Source: Streptomyces triticagri
GTDB lineage: Bacteria > Actinomycetota > Actinomycetes > Streptomycetales > Streptomycetaceae
Length of the DNA stretch: 64,000 nucleotides
Direction of reading: 5' to 3'
Assembly: GCF_003429565.1 (NCBI RefSeq)
Contig: NZ_QUAK01000015.1
Coordinates: 48,229-112,228, forward strand
Positions within the stretch are counted from its first letter, which is position 1. Each line of letters opens with the position of its first letter. The position numbers were made by a program, and so were the translations under genes. Under the pieces are notes generated by a model. The model saw only the letters and a program-made list of their open reading frames with translations, ran no database searches and had not been told where the DNA came from. This document shows, piece after piece, positions 56,435 through 64,000 of this stretch.

Positions 56435-57907
56435 GTGAGCAAGGACGCCGTCACGACGGCCGAGGCCGCATCCCGCACAACTGCCGCCCAGGCCCCCGCG
56501 GACGCCGGCGACTCCGGTTACAGCAAGGACCTCAAGGCGCGCCACATCAACATGATCGCCATCGGTGGTGCGATCGGTACGGGCCTCTTCCTGGGCGCCG
56601 GAGGGCGCCTCAACTCGGCGGGACCGGGCCTCGCGCTCGCCTATCTCGTCTGCGGCGTCTTCGCCTTCTTCGTCGTCCGCGCCCTCGGCGAACTGGTCGT
56701 CTACCGGCCCTCGTCCGGTTCCTTCGTGTCGTACGCGCGCGAGTTCCTCGGCGAGAAGGGCGCCTTCGTCGCCGGCTGGGCGTACTTCCTCAACTGGTCG
56801 ACCACGGGCATCGCGGACATCACGGCGATCGCGCTCTACACGCACTACTGGAGCCTCTTCACCGACATCCCGCAGTGGGTGCTCGCGCTGATCGCGCTGG
56901 CGGTCGTGCTGGTCGTGAATCTGATCTCGGTGAAGATCTTCGGTGAGCTGGAGTTCTGGTTCTCGATCATCAAGGTCGCGGCGCTGGTCGCGTTCATGCT
57001 CATCGGCATCTTCCTGCTCGTCACGCAGCAGCCCGTCGGCGGCGAGACCCCCGGCCTGCATGTGATCACCGACAACGGCGGCTGGTTCCCCGCGGGTGTG
57101 CTCCCGGTGGTCATCGTGATGCAGGGTGTCGTCTTCGCGTACGCCTCGCTCGAGCTGGTCGGCGTCGCGGCCGGCGAGACCGCCGAACCGCAGAAGGTCG
57201 TCCCGCGCGCGGTGAACTCGATCATGTGGCGGGTCGGCCTCTTCTACGTGGGCTCGGTCGTGCTGCTCGCGCTGCTGCTGCCCGGCTCGATGTACTCGGG
57301 CGACGAGAGCCCGTTCGTCACCGTGCTCTCCAGGATCGGCGTACCGGCCGCGGGCGACGTGATGAACCTCGTGGTCCTCACCGCCGCGATGTCGTCCCTG
57401 AACTCCGGCCTGTACTCCACCGGTCGCATCCTGCGCTCGATGGCCATGGCCGGTTCGGCGCCGAAGTTCACGGCCAGGATGAACCGGTCCAAGGTGCCCT
57501 ACGGCGGCATCGTGCTCACCTCCGCGGTGTGCGTCGCGGGCGTCGGCCTGAACTTCCTGATGCCGGAGAAGGCCTTCGAGATCGTCCTCAATGTGGCCTC
57601 GCTCGGCATCATCTCGACCTGGGTCACGATCATGGTGTGCCACCTGGCGTTCGCCCGCCGCAGCCGGCAAGGCCTGATCGAACGCCCGAAGTTCCGTCTC
57701 CCCGGCAGCCCGGTCACCGAGATCGTCACGATCGCCTTCCTGCTGACCGTGCTCGTCCTGATGTGGCAGGACCCGGAGATCGGCCGCCGCACCCTGTACC
57801 TGATCCCGGTGATCGCCGCGGCGATGGTCGTCGGCTGGTTCGCGGTACGCAAGAAGGTCGCACAGAACCAACTCGACAAGTCGTACGAGGAGTTGGGCAT
57901 CGAGTGA
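56435..57907 (+). CDS. Amino-acid permease (APC superfamily, AnsP/GabP group)
   Basis: 490 aa with 12 membrane helices. The motif HINMIAIGGAIGTGLFLGAG starts helix 1, with FLGAGGRLNSAGPGLALAYL after it; helix 6/8 region MQGVVFAYASLELVGVAAGE is conserved in asparagine/GABA-type permeases. The N-terminal 40 residues are hydrophilic and cytoplasmic. GTG at 56435 is chosen as the Met-equivalent nearest a GAGAGAG stretch. Likely imports an amino acid by proton symport; asparagine is a guess from family resemblance. Confidence 0.9.
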   Translation: MSKDAVTTAEAASRTTAAQAPADAGDSGYSKDLKARHINMIAIGGAIGTGLFLGAGGRLNSAGPGLALAYLVCGVFAFFVVRALGELVVYRPSSGSFVSYAREFLGEKGAFVAGWAYFLNWSTTGIADITAIALYTHYWSLFTDIPQWVLALIALAVVLVVNLISVKIFGELEFWFSIIKVAALVAFMLIGIFLLVTQQPVGGETPGLHVITDNGGWFPAGVLPVVIVMQGVVFAYASLELVGVAAGETAEPQKVVPRAVNSIMWRVGLFYVGSVVLLALLLPGSMYSGDESPFVTVLSRIGVPAAGDVMNLVVLTAAMSSLNSGLYSTGRILRSMAMAGSAPKFTARMNRSKVPYGGIVLTSAVCVAGVGLNFLMPEKAFEIVLNVASLGIISTWVTIMVCHLAFARRSRQGLIERPKFRLPGSPVTEIVTIAFLLTVLVLMWQDPEIGRRTLYLIPVIAAAMVVGWFAVRKKVAQNQLDKSYEELGIE

Positions 57908-57929
57908 CGCCCGCCGCCCCGGCGGCCCC

Positions 57930-57972
57930 GCGGTGGCCCCACCCCGAGCACTCCTCGGGGCGGGGCCACCGC
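57930..57972. terminator. 19-bp hairpin after the amino-acid permease
   Basis: GCGGTGGCCCC-A-CCCCGAG pairs with CTCGGGG-C-GGGGCCACCGC around a 5-base loop; one A/C position is mismatched on the plus strand and a G-U on the minus strand. Ends the permease transcript 22 bases after its stop; may also serve the decayed reductase gene from the other side. Confidence 0.75.
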
Positions 57973-57977
57973 CACGT

Positions 57978-58334
57978 TCAGACCCGCGTATAGGTCGCCA
58001 CGACCGTGCCGCCGCTCCCGACGACCTGGGTGTCGGTGCGGGTGAGGTGGGTCGGGGTGACCGGCCCGGCGAAGAGGTCGATGCCGGGCCCGCGCACGAA
58101 CGGGTAGATCTTCACAACTAGGCGGTCGATCTCCGGCAGCTGTGCGGCGGCGAGTCGCCCGCGAGCCAGATGCCGCCGCCCTGCTCGGCCTTGAGCGCCC
58201 GCACCTCCTTCAGGCCCGGTTCGTAGGTGCCGCGGCCCATCACGACGGTGTCGAAGGGGCCCTCGGGGGTGCCGGTGACGCCGACCGCGGCGTGCACATG
58301 GGTGGGCAGGGACTCCAGCGCGACGTAGACAGTG
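57978..58334 (-). pseudogene. Decayed dihydrofolate-reductase-family (RibD C-domain) gene
   Basis: The C-terminal strands are recognisable, PEIDRLVVKIYPFVRGPGID then VVGSGGTVVATYTRV, and upstream, in another frame, FDTVVMGRGTYEPGLKEVRA and AEQGGGIWLAGD. Compared with intact homologues, the section between YEPGLKE and VRALKAE is deleted (about 40 residues), a frameshift lies near 58140-58150, and the N-terminus is gone: the fragment runs into the operators of the tetR gene. It is a truncated, frameshifted relic. Confidence 0.75.
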
Positions 58335-58363
58335 TCTACGGCGAAGTGGTAGACACTGTCTAT
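58325..58363. promoter_or_regulatory. Twin palindromic operators at the tetR start
   Basis: GTAGACAGTGTCTAC (58325-58339) and GTAGACACTGTCTAT (58349-58363) are 15-bp dyads with centres 24 bp apart; the second overlaps the ATG at 58362. TAGACA at 58326 and TAGACA at 58350 are 18 bases apart and could be -35/-10 boxes of a leaderless tetR transcript. TetR autorepression is the likely use. Confidence 0.7.
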
Positions 58364-59093
58364 GGATGACGTGGAGGGTGTGGAGTACGGGGACCCCATG
58401 GGGCGCGAAGAGCGTGCAGTCTCCCTGCGGGAGAGGCTGGTCGAGGCCGGGGTGCAGCTGGTGATGACGGAGGGCACCGCCTCGCTCGGGCTGCGGGAGA
58501 TCGCACGGCGCGCAGGGGTGTCGCACGGCGCTCCGCGCCGGTACTTCCCCACCCACCAGGCGCTGCTCTCCGCGATCGCCCGCCGCGGCTTCGCCGACCT
58601 CGCCTCCCGCCTCGCCCCCGCACTGTCCGCACCGGCCTCGGCACGCGCTCGACTCCGGGCGCTGGCAAGGGTGTACGTGGGCTACGCGCTGACGCACCGC
58701 CGGATGTTCGAGCTGATGTTCCGGCACGACCTGCTGAACAGCGAGCGGGCCCCGGAGGCACCCGAAGCGCCGCAGTCACCCGCCGCGCCGCAGCTGCGTG
58801 AGGTGACTCTGCCGCTGTTCGCGCAGCTCGTGGATCTGGTGGACAAGGACCATGCCGAGCGGCCGGCATCGGGCGCGGAGCAGCTGCCCGATGCCGCGGC
58901 GACGGCCGCCGCGCTCTGGGCCAATCTGCACGGCATCGCCCAGCTCTGGACCTGGGGCAGCCTGCAACTCGCGCTCGGGGAGGAGCAGTTGGACCAGCCG
59001 GCCGCGGATGCCTCCGCCCCCGATCTCCCCGCCGCGCTCGACCGCATGATCACGGCCGCCCTCGACGCCCACCTCGGCCGGGTCGCCCCGTGA
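58362..59093 (+). CDS. TetR-family transcriptional regulator
   Basis: 243 aa. HTH near residues 45-65 in ASLGLREIARRAGVSHGAPR and RYFPTHQALLSAIARR; the effector domain (about 75-235) is helical, with an Ala/Pro-rich insertion APEAPEAPQSPAAPQ in the middle. ATG 58362 lies in the operator; a second ATG at 58398 (MGREER) is equally possible and would be better placed for a normal leader. Its stop overlaps the MFS start by 4 bases, so it probably represses this exporter gene. Ligand unknown, probably a drug or dye. Confidence 0.9.
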   Translation: MDDVEGVEYGDPMGREERAVSLRERLVEAGVQLVMTEGTASLGLREIARRAGVSHGAPRRYFPTHQALLSAIARRGFADLASRLAPALSAPASARARLRALARVYVGYALTHRRMFELMFRHDLLNSERAPEAPEAPQSPAAPQLREVTLPLFAQLVDLVDKDHAERPASGAEQLPDAAATAAALWANLHGIAQLWTWGSLQLALGEEQLDQPAADASAPDLPAALDRMITAALDAHLGRVAP

Positions 59094-60622
59094 CCGCCGG
59101 CCTCCGGAGCACCACCGCACCCACCGCACCCGGCACCCGCCCCCGTGCGGCCCTGGCGGCCGGCGCCGCGGGCGCCGGCATCGTCGCGCTCGACGGCACC
59201 GTGCTGCTCGTCGCCCAGCCGAGCCTGGGGCATGAACTCGGTGCGACCGTCGGCCAGGTGCAGTGGACGAGCACCGGCTATCTGCTCGCCGTGGCGGCGC
59301 TCCTGGTCATCGCCGGACGCCTCGGCGACCGGTACGGGCATCCACGCCTGCTGGTGGTCGGCTCCCTCGGCTTCGCCGCCGCGTCCGCCGGCATCGCGCT
59401 CGCTCCCGGGATCGGCTGGGTGGTCGGACTGCGCGTGCTGCAGGGCGTGTTCGGCGCACTGCTGCAACCCGCGACCCTGGCGCTGCTGCAGCTCGCGTAT
59501 CCCGCGGAGCGCCTGGCGGGAGCGATCGCCGTCCGTACCGGGGTGATCGGAGTCGCCGCCGGGGCGGGCCCGCTGCTCGGCGGCGTGCTGGTCGACCAGT
59601 TCGGCTGGCGCGCCGTCTTCGTGGTCAACATCCCGGTGGCGCTGGCGATCGCGGGCCTCACCCTGGCGGTCCGGGTGCCCGTACGGCCGCACGAGGCGCG
59701 CGCGGAGCGGCTCGACGTGGTCGGCGCGGCCCTGCTCACGACGGCGCTGGCCGCCGGCGTGCACGCCCTGGCGGGAGTGCCGGAGCACGCCTGGACGAGT
59801 GCGCGCACGGTGTGCGGCCTTGTCGCCGCCGGCGCTCTCGCCGCGCTCTTCGGTCGCCACGAGCGCCGCGCCGCGCAGCCGATCGTGCCCGCGGAGGTGG
59901 CGCGTTCGGTACCGGTGACCGCCTCGACGGCGATGCTGCTCGTGACCTCGGGCGGGATGTTCGGGGCACTGTTCGCGGCCACTTTCCACTTCCAGGGGGT
60001 GCTCGGGCTCGGCCCGTCGGAGACCGCGCTGCATGTGCTGCCGATGACCGTGCTCATGGTGCTCGGAGCGCCGGCGGCGGGCGCGGCGCTCGGGCGGTTC
60101 GGGGCGCGCCGGACGGCCCTGGCCGGTCAACTCCTCGTCGTCGTCGCGGTCCTGTCGCTGGCCCGGCTCGGTCCCGGCACCCCGTGGCCGGTCACCGGCG
60201 CCATGTTCGCTGCGCTCGGCGCGGGCTTCGCCACCGTGATGGTCACCGCCACCGGCACCGTGGTCGGCGACGCGCCGCCCGGATACGCCGGGGTGGTCGG
60301 CGGGCTCAAGCAGACCGCCATGAACATCGGCCCGGCGCTCGGCATCGCCATCGCGTCCGGCCTGATGCCGTCGGCCTCGGCGGGCGTCCACGCGCCGGAC
60401 ATGGCATCGGCCGCGGCGCCGGACGCCTCGACGGCGGGCCCCGCCTACCTGGTCCTCGCCGGTGTGACCGCCCTCGGCCTCGTCCCGGCCGCCCTGCTGC
60501 CCGTACGACCGGGAAGGGCGGACGGAGCGAACCGATCCGGCCGACCGGCACCACCGGCACGACCGGCACCACCGCACAACGATCCCGGGGCCGCCGCCCA
60601 CCCGCACGATGCAGGCACATAA
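59090..60622 (+). CDS. MFS drug exporter, DHA2 (14-helix) type
   Basis: 510 aa. Motif A GRLGDRYGHPRLLVVGS and motif C GVIGVAAGAGPLLGGVLVDQ with WRAVFVVNIPVALAI mark a drug:H+ antiporter; about 14 helices, then a 45-residue Pro/Ala/His-rich tail. Motif D-like VALDGTVLLVAQPSLG in helix 1 carries the conserved Asp. GTG start within the tetR stop. Substrate unknown. Confidence 0.92.
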   Translation: MTAGLRSTTAPTAPGTRPRAALAAGAAGAGIVALDGTVLLVAQPSLGHELGATVGQVQWTSTGYLLAVAALLVIAGRLGDRYGHPRLLVVGSLGFAAASAGIALAPGIGWVVGLRVLQGVFGALLQPATLALLQLAYPAERLAGAIAVRTGVIGVAAGAGPLLGGVLVDQFGWRAVFVVNIPVALAIAGLTLAVRVPVRPHEARAERLDVVGAALLTTALAAGVHALAGVPEHAWTSARTVCGLVAAGALAALFGRHERRAAQPIVPAEVARSVPVTASTAMLLVTSGGMFGALFAATFHFQGVLGLGPSETALHVLPMTVLMVLGAPAAGAALGRFGARRTALAGQLLVVVAVLSLARLGPGTPWPVTGAMFAALGAGFATVMVTATGTVVGDAPPGYAGVVGGLKQTAMNIGPALGIAIASGLMPSASAGVHAPDMASAAAPDASTAGPAYLVLAGVTALGLVPAALLPVRPGRADGANRSGRPAPPARPAPPHNDPGAAAHPHDAGT

Positions 60623-60631
60623 CCTCCTGGC

Positions 60632-61171
60632 ATGACCTCATCGCCCCGAGGCCGGTCGGGCCGTGGCCCGAATTCCGGTGCGCCGAACCCGTACCGTTTC
60701 AGCCCCGATTTCATCAAGCGCTGGGAGAGCCGGCTCACGAAGATCATCGTGATCGGGGTCGCGGCGGCCGCGGTCCTCGCGGGCATCGGCCTCGCGGTCG
60801 GCGGCACGCTCGACGGCGAGGTCCCCGAGGACGACGGGCGCTGGATGCTGGCCTGGATCCCGCTGATCGCGGCCGGTGTGGCGGGCGGACTCGCCGTGCT
60901 CGGGCCGCTGTTGGCCGGCTGTGTGCTGGGCGGTCTCGCGATCCACCGGCACGGCTGGATCCCGGGCGTCGTGCTCTTCGCCGGTATCCTGCTGACCTCG
61001 TACGGACTGGCGATGGACGACGCGTACACCAGGTGGGGAGTGACGGCCCTGGTCGTGGGCGTCCTGGGATTCTTCCTCGTGGGGACGCTGTCGAAGGTGC
61101 CGATGTGGATCGGCGGGAGGCGCCTCGACCCGGCGGCGGTCCGCCGCAAGGCAAAAGGACCGAAGACCTGA
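60632..61171 (+). CDS. Small integral membrane protein
   Basis: 179 aa. After a basic N-terminus (RGRSGRGPNSGAP, RWESRLTK) come about four membrane helices: IIVIGVAAAAVLAGIGLAVG, WMLAWIPLIAAGVAGGLAVL, IPGVVLFAGILLTSYGLAM and VTALVVGVLGFFLVGTLS. The C-terminus is basic. I do not recognise the family. No Shine-Dalgarno is evident before ATG 60632; 9 bases separate it from the exporter stop, so it may be translated by re-initiation. Confidence 0.7.
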   Translation: MTSSPRGRSGRGPNSGAPNPYRFSPDFIKRWESRLTKIIVIGVAAAAVLAGIGLAVGGTLDGEVPEDDGRWMLAWIPLIAAGVAGGLAVLGPLLAGCVLGGLAIHRHGWIPGVVLFAGILLTSYGLAMDDAYTRWGVTALVVGVLGFFLVGTLSKVPMWIGGRRLDPAAVRRKAKGPKT

Positions 61172-61504
61172 ACCAGACTGCCGTCGGAGCCAGTTGGCGA
61201 CCCGCGCCCGGACAGCAGATCTCCGCATAACGGACCCGCGACGTCGGTCAACGGACCATTTCCGGCCAACCTGCGTTCGCCCTCCTGACATGTACGCAGC
61301 CTTAGTGGCACTCTTCCCCCGCACGGAACACCCGTACGCCCCACCGCACAACCGTGCGCCCCGAAGCGCCACAACAACACCGGCGCACACCGCACCGAAG
61401 CACCACCACGGCACCACCACGCACCCGCACACCGCACCGACGCTTCCAGGCCCGGCCGCCGCACCGCGTGGCCGGACCCCCCACAACAGCCCAGGGAGTC
61501 TTGC
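61172..61504. promoter_or_regulatory. 333-bp leader of the M4 protease gene
   Basis: Holds no convincing frame. It includes C/A-rich repeats of CACCACCACG in the 61400-61440 part of the plus strand, low in G, which would give an unstructured leader. A promoter is expected here; no clear boxes were identified. Confidence 0.4.
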
Positions 61505-63070
61505 GTGTCGCCCCACTTCTCGCGCCCCGTCGCGACCCTGTCCACCGCCGTCGCCGCCGCGGCCCTGCTCGCCGCCGGACTGAGCACCGGAGCCACCGCC
61601 CAGCCGTCCGCGGAGCCCACCCCCGGCTCGGCGCCGTCCGCCCTCTCCGCATCCCAGCGCGCCGAACTGCTGCGCGACGCCGACTCCGTGCGGGCGGAGA
61701 CCGCCGAGGCGCTCGGCCTCGGCGCCAAGGAGAAGCTCGTCGTGCGCGACGTGGTCAAGGACCGCGACGGCACCACCCACACCCGCTACGAGCGCACCTA
61801 CGACTCGCTGCCCGTCCTCGGTGGCGACCTGGTCGTGCACACCGCCAAGTCCGGTGCGTACAAGGGCGCGACGCGCGCCACGAGCAAGAAGATCGCAGTG
61901 AACACCACCGGCGCCGCCAAGGCCGCCCCGAAGGGCGCCCGCAAGGTCGTCTGGGCCGCCGACGGCACCCCGAAGCTCGCGTACGAGCAGGTCAGGAAGA
62001 GCACCGAGAAGGACGGCACGCCGAGCGAGCTGCACACCGTCACCGACGCCCGCACCGGCGACAAGCTCTACGAGTGGGACGCCGTGCACAGCGGTCAGGG
62101 CCACACCACGTACTCCGGCGACGTGGAGCTGAGCACCGCCGAGGAGGGCGGCTCCTTCACGCTCACCGACAACGACCGCGGCGGCCACCAGACGTTCAAC
62201 CTGGAGAACGGCACGTCCGGCACGGGCACCCTGTTCTCCGCCGACGACGACGAGTGGGGCGACGGCACCGCGCAGGACCCCGAGACGGCCGGCGCGGACG
62301 CCCACTACGGCGCAGCCGTGACCTGGGACTACTACAAGAACGTGCACGGCCGCGAGGGCATCAAGGGCGACGGCGAGGCGGCGTACTCGCGCGTCCACTA
62401 CGGCGACAACTACGTCAACGCCTTCTGGGACGACAGCTGCTTCTGCATGACGTACGGAGACGGCGCGGGCAACGCCAACCCGCTCACCTCGATCGACGTG
62501 GCCGCCCACGAGATGACCCACGGCGTCACCTCGCACACCGCGGGCCTGATCTACAGCGGCGAGTCCGGCGGTCTCAACGAGGCCACTTCGGACATCTTCG
62601 GCACCGCGGTCGAGTTCAACGCGGACAACCCGGAGGACGTCGGTGACTACTTCATCGGCGAGGAGATCGACATCAACGGCGACGGCACGCCGCTGCGGTA
62701 CATGGACCAGCCGAGCAAGGACGGTGCGTCCAAGGACGACTGGTACGAGGGCATCGGCGGCATCGATGTGCACTACTCGTCCGGTGTCGCGAACCACTTC
62801 TTCTACCTGCTCTCCGAGGGCAGCGGGAAGAAGGAGATCAACGGGGTCGAGTACGACTCGCCGACCGCGGACGGTGAGCCCGTCACGGGGATCGGGCGGG
62901 ACAAGGCCGAGCAGATCTGGTTCAAGGCGCTGACGACGTACATGACGTCGACGACGGACTACGCGGATGCGCGGCAGGCGACGCTGGATGCGGCGACGGA
63001 TCTCTACGGGGCGGACTCCGAGGAGTTCCAGGCCACGGACCGGGCCTGGGCCGGGGTCAACGTGAAGTAA
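61505..63070 (+). CDS. Secreted thermolysin-like neutral metalloprotease (M4 family)
   Basis: 521 aa preproenzyme. Signal peptide (to ATAQP), an FTP/PepSY propeptide (about 55-215, with RYERTYDSLPVLGGDLVVHT), then M4 domains with the zinc motif AAHEMTHGVTSHTAGL (about residue 334) and the third ligand Glu in SGGLNEATSDIFG; C-terminal domain includes DVHYSSGVANHFFYLLSEG with the catalytic His. GTG at 61505 with GGGAG upstream. Processed by autocatalysis outside the cell. It ends at a strong rho-independent terminator. Confidence 0.94.
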   Translation: MSPHFSRPVATLSTAVAAAALLAAGLSTGATAQPSAEPTPGSAPSALSASQRAELLRDADSVRAETAEALGLGAKEKLVVRDVVKDRDGTTHTRYERTYDSLPVLGGDLVVHTAKSGAYKGATRATSKKIAVNTTGAAKAAPKGARKVVWAADGTPKLAYEQVRKSTEKDGTPSELHTVTDARTGDKLYEWDAVHSGQGHTTYSGDVELSTAEEGGSFTLTDNDRGGHQTFNLENGTSGTGTLFSADDDEWGDGTAQDPETAGADAHYGAAVTWDYYKNVHGREGIKGDGEAAYSRVHYGDNYVNAFWDDSCFCMTYGDGAGNANPLTSIDVAAHEMTHGVTSHTAGLIYSGESGGLNEATSDIFGTAVEFNADNPEDVGDYFIGEEIDINGDGTPLRYMDQPSKDGASKDDWYEGIGGIDVHYSSGVANHFFYLLSEGSGKKEINGVEYDSPTADGEPVTGIGRDKAEQIWFKALTTYMTSTTDYADARQATLDAATDLYGADSEEFQATDRAWAGVNVK

Positions 63071-63084
63071 GTCCCTCTTCCCTT

Positions 63085-63130
63085 CGGGGCGGGCGCGGCC
63101 GATTCTTCGGTCTCGCCCGCCCCGTTTTTT
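63085..63130 (+). terminator. Rho-independent terminator of the M4 protease gene
   Basis: CGGGGCGGGCG (63085-63095) pairs with CGCCCGCCCCG (63114-63124), followed by six T (63125-63130), 14 bases after the stop. The only clear T-tract terminator in the window. Confidence 0.88.
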
Positions 63131-63159
63131 GCCCCAGCCCCGCCCTTTCACCGTTTCTT

Positions 63160-63211
63160 CTCCTCAATCGCCGGAGGGGCTCCATTTGGAGCCCCTCCGG
63201 CGATTGAGGAG
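63160..63211. terminator. 24-bp perfect hairpin (second copy of the intergenic repeat)
   Basis: Arms beginning CTCCTCAATCGCCGGAGGGG pair over 24 bp with an ATTT loop. The core is shared with the hairpin at 25801-25850. It backs up the terminator just upstream and is of the type frequent between Streptomyces genes. Confidence 0.8.
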
Positions 63212-63391
63212 TTCCTGGGGAGGGGGTGGTTCGGGGACAACTCACCCGTTCGGCCCCGGTGGGCTCGCGCGGCGTCTTGTCTGCATCCTTACGCGCTAGT
63301 AGGTAACAAAGCGCCGGATTGCCCAGCGAAGGCACGGGGGAGCCTCCTCCGGTACACCACACCCGGCGGACTCCCCACCGAAGGTGACGTC
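63212..63391 (+). promoter_or_regulatory. Leader region of glgE
   Basis: Bases between the hairpin and glgE. TTGTCT (63277-63282) and TAGGTA (63300-63305) are 17 bases apart and may be weak -35/-10 boxes. Nothing else seen. Confidence 0.3.
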
Positions 63392-64000
63392 GTGAACCCA
63401 ACTGTCGGCCGCATCCCCGTCCTGGACGTCTCCCCCCTCGTCGACTGCGGGCGCCGCCCCGCGAAGTGCGTGACCGGCGAGACCGTCCCGATCCGCGCCA
63501 CCGTCTTCCGCGAGGGCCACGACTCCGTGGCCGCCGGCGTCGTGCTGCACGGCCCGGACGGCCTGCCCCGGCCGCTCGTCCCGATGCGCGAACTGGCCCC
63601 CGGCACCGACCGCTGGGGCGCCGAGGTCACCCCCGACGCGGAGGGCGACTGGACGTACACCGTCGAGGCATGGAGCGACCCGCTGGCCACCTGGCAGCAG
63701 CACGCGGACATCAAGATCCCGGCCGGCATCGACACCGACCTGGTGCTGCAGGAGGGCGCCGAGCTGCACCACCGCGCCGCCACCGGTCTGCCGCCGGGCC
63801 CCGACCGCCGCGCCCTGCTCGCCTCCGCGGCCAGGCTGCGGGACAGCTCCATGGCGCCCGCCGCCCGCCTCGCGGCGGCCCGCACCCCGGCCACCGGGCA
63901 GGCGCTGGAGAACAGTCCGCTGCGTGAACTGCTCACCGCATCCCACCCGTTGCCCCTGCTGGTGGAGCGCCCACGGGCCCTGATCGGCTCCTGGTACGAG
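63392..64000 (+). CDS. glgE: Maltosyltransferase GlgE, 5' part (gene runs off the window)
   Basis: First 203 codons. N-terminal domain of the alpha-1,4-glucan:maltose-1-phosphate maltosyltransferase (GlgE, GH13_3): TVGRIPVLDVSPLVDCGRRP, AKCVTGETVPIRATVFREGH and WGAEVTPDAEGDWTYTVEAW are the DUF3416-type segment. GTG at 63392; the in-frame GTG just before (63384) is followed by TGA and excluded. GlgE adds maltosyl units to glucan; treS and pep2 usually follow and should lie just beyond the right edge. Confidence 0.88.
   Translation, partial: MNPTVGRIPVLDVSPLVDCGRRPAKCVTGETVPIRATVFREGHDSVAAGVVLHGPDGLPRPLVPMRELAPGTDRWGAEVTPDAEGDWTYTVEAWSDPLATWQQHADIKIPAGIDTDLVLQEGAELHHRAATGLPPGPDRRALLASAARLRDSSMAPAARLAAARTPATGQALENSPLRELLTASHPLPLLVERPRALIGSWYE

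Overview
The window reads as a Streptomyces-type actinobacterial chromosome segment. GC is very high, GTG starts and 4-base stop/start overlaps are common, secreted proteins carry Tat or lipoprotein signals, one gene has a rare TTA codon, and the gene set (tandem glycine riboswitch before gcvT, streptogrisin-type protease, GlgX and GlgE glycogen enzymes, many ABC systems) fits that group. No prophage, insertion sequence, rRNA, tRNA or CRISPR array was recognised.

Layout. 1-7 kb: Tat-exported amidase, cysteine desulfurase, hotdog thioesterase, TRIC-type channel and a 999-residue four-domain secreted protein. 7-19.5 kb: two complete oligopeptide/dipeptide ABC importers back to back on the minus strand. 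Operon 1 is transcribed C-A-B-D-F and operon 2 A-B-C-D-F; both have a GC-rich hairpin between the binding-protein gene and permease B. 19.7-22.5 kb: two SseB-like proteins and a P-loop kinase-like protein with a TTA codon; between the SseB genes lies a very long hairpin. 22.5-27.3 kb: a tandem glycine riboswitch followed by gcvT, gcvH, glyA and sdaA, which together would run glycine to serine to pyruvate (gcvP is not in the window). 27.3-29.4 kb: an accessory patch with an intact AbiEi antitoxin, a broken AbiEii toxin and a cupin remnant.

29.4-44 kb: DinB-like protein, GNAT, acyltransferase, TatA, two CNNM/CorC proteins, cytoplasmic-looking GH25 lysozyme, EF-hand protein, second GNAT, anti-sigma-type ATPase, enoyl-CoA hydratase, two tandem L,D-transpeptidases, GlgX and an SRPBCC protein. 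44-51 kb: LysR regulator, S1 protease with chitin-binding tail, and a four-gene operon of ABC-2 exporter plus NarL-type two-component system. 51-64 kb: a divergent heterodimeric ABC exporter, MBL hydrolase, amino-acid permease, a decayed dihydrofolate-reductase-like gene facing a TetR/MFS pair, a membrane protein, an M4 metalloprotease and the 5' part of glgE.

The most unusual structure is at 20592-20764. It has 75 consecutive pairs with no mismatch or bulge if read as plus-strand RNA, and all 17 departures from Watson-Crick pairing are G-U wobbles. The flanking genes are on the minus strand, so this would be an unannotated antisense or independent RNA, or the scar of strand-biased C-to-T mutation in an old palindrome.
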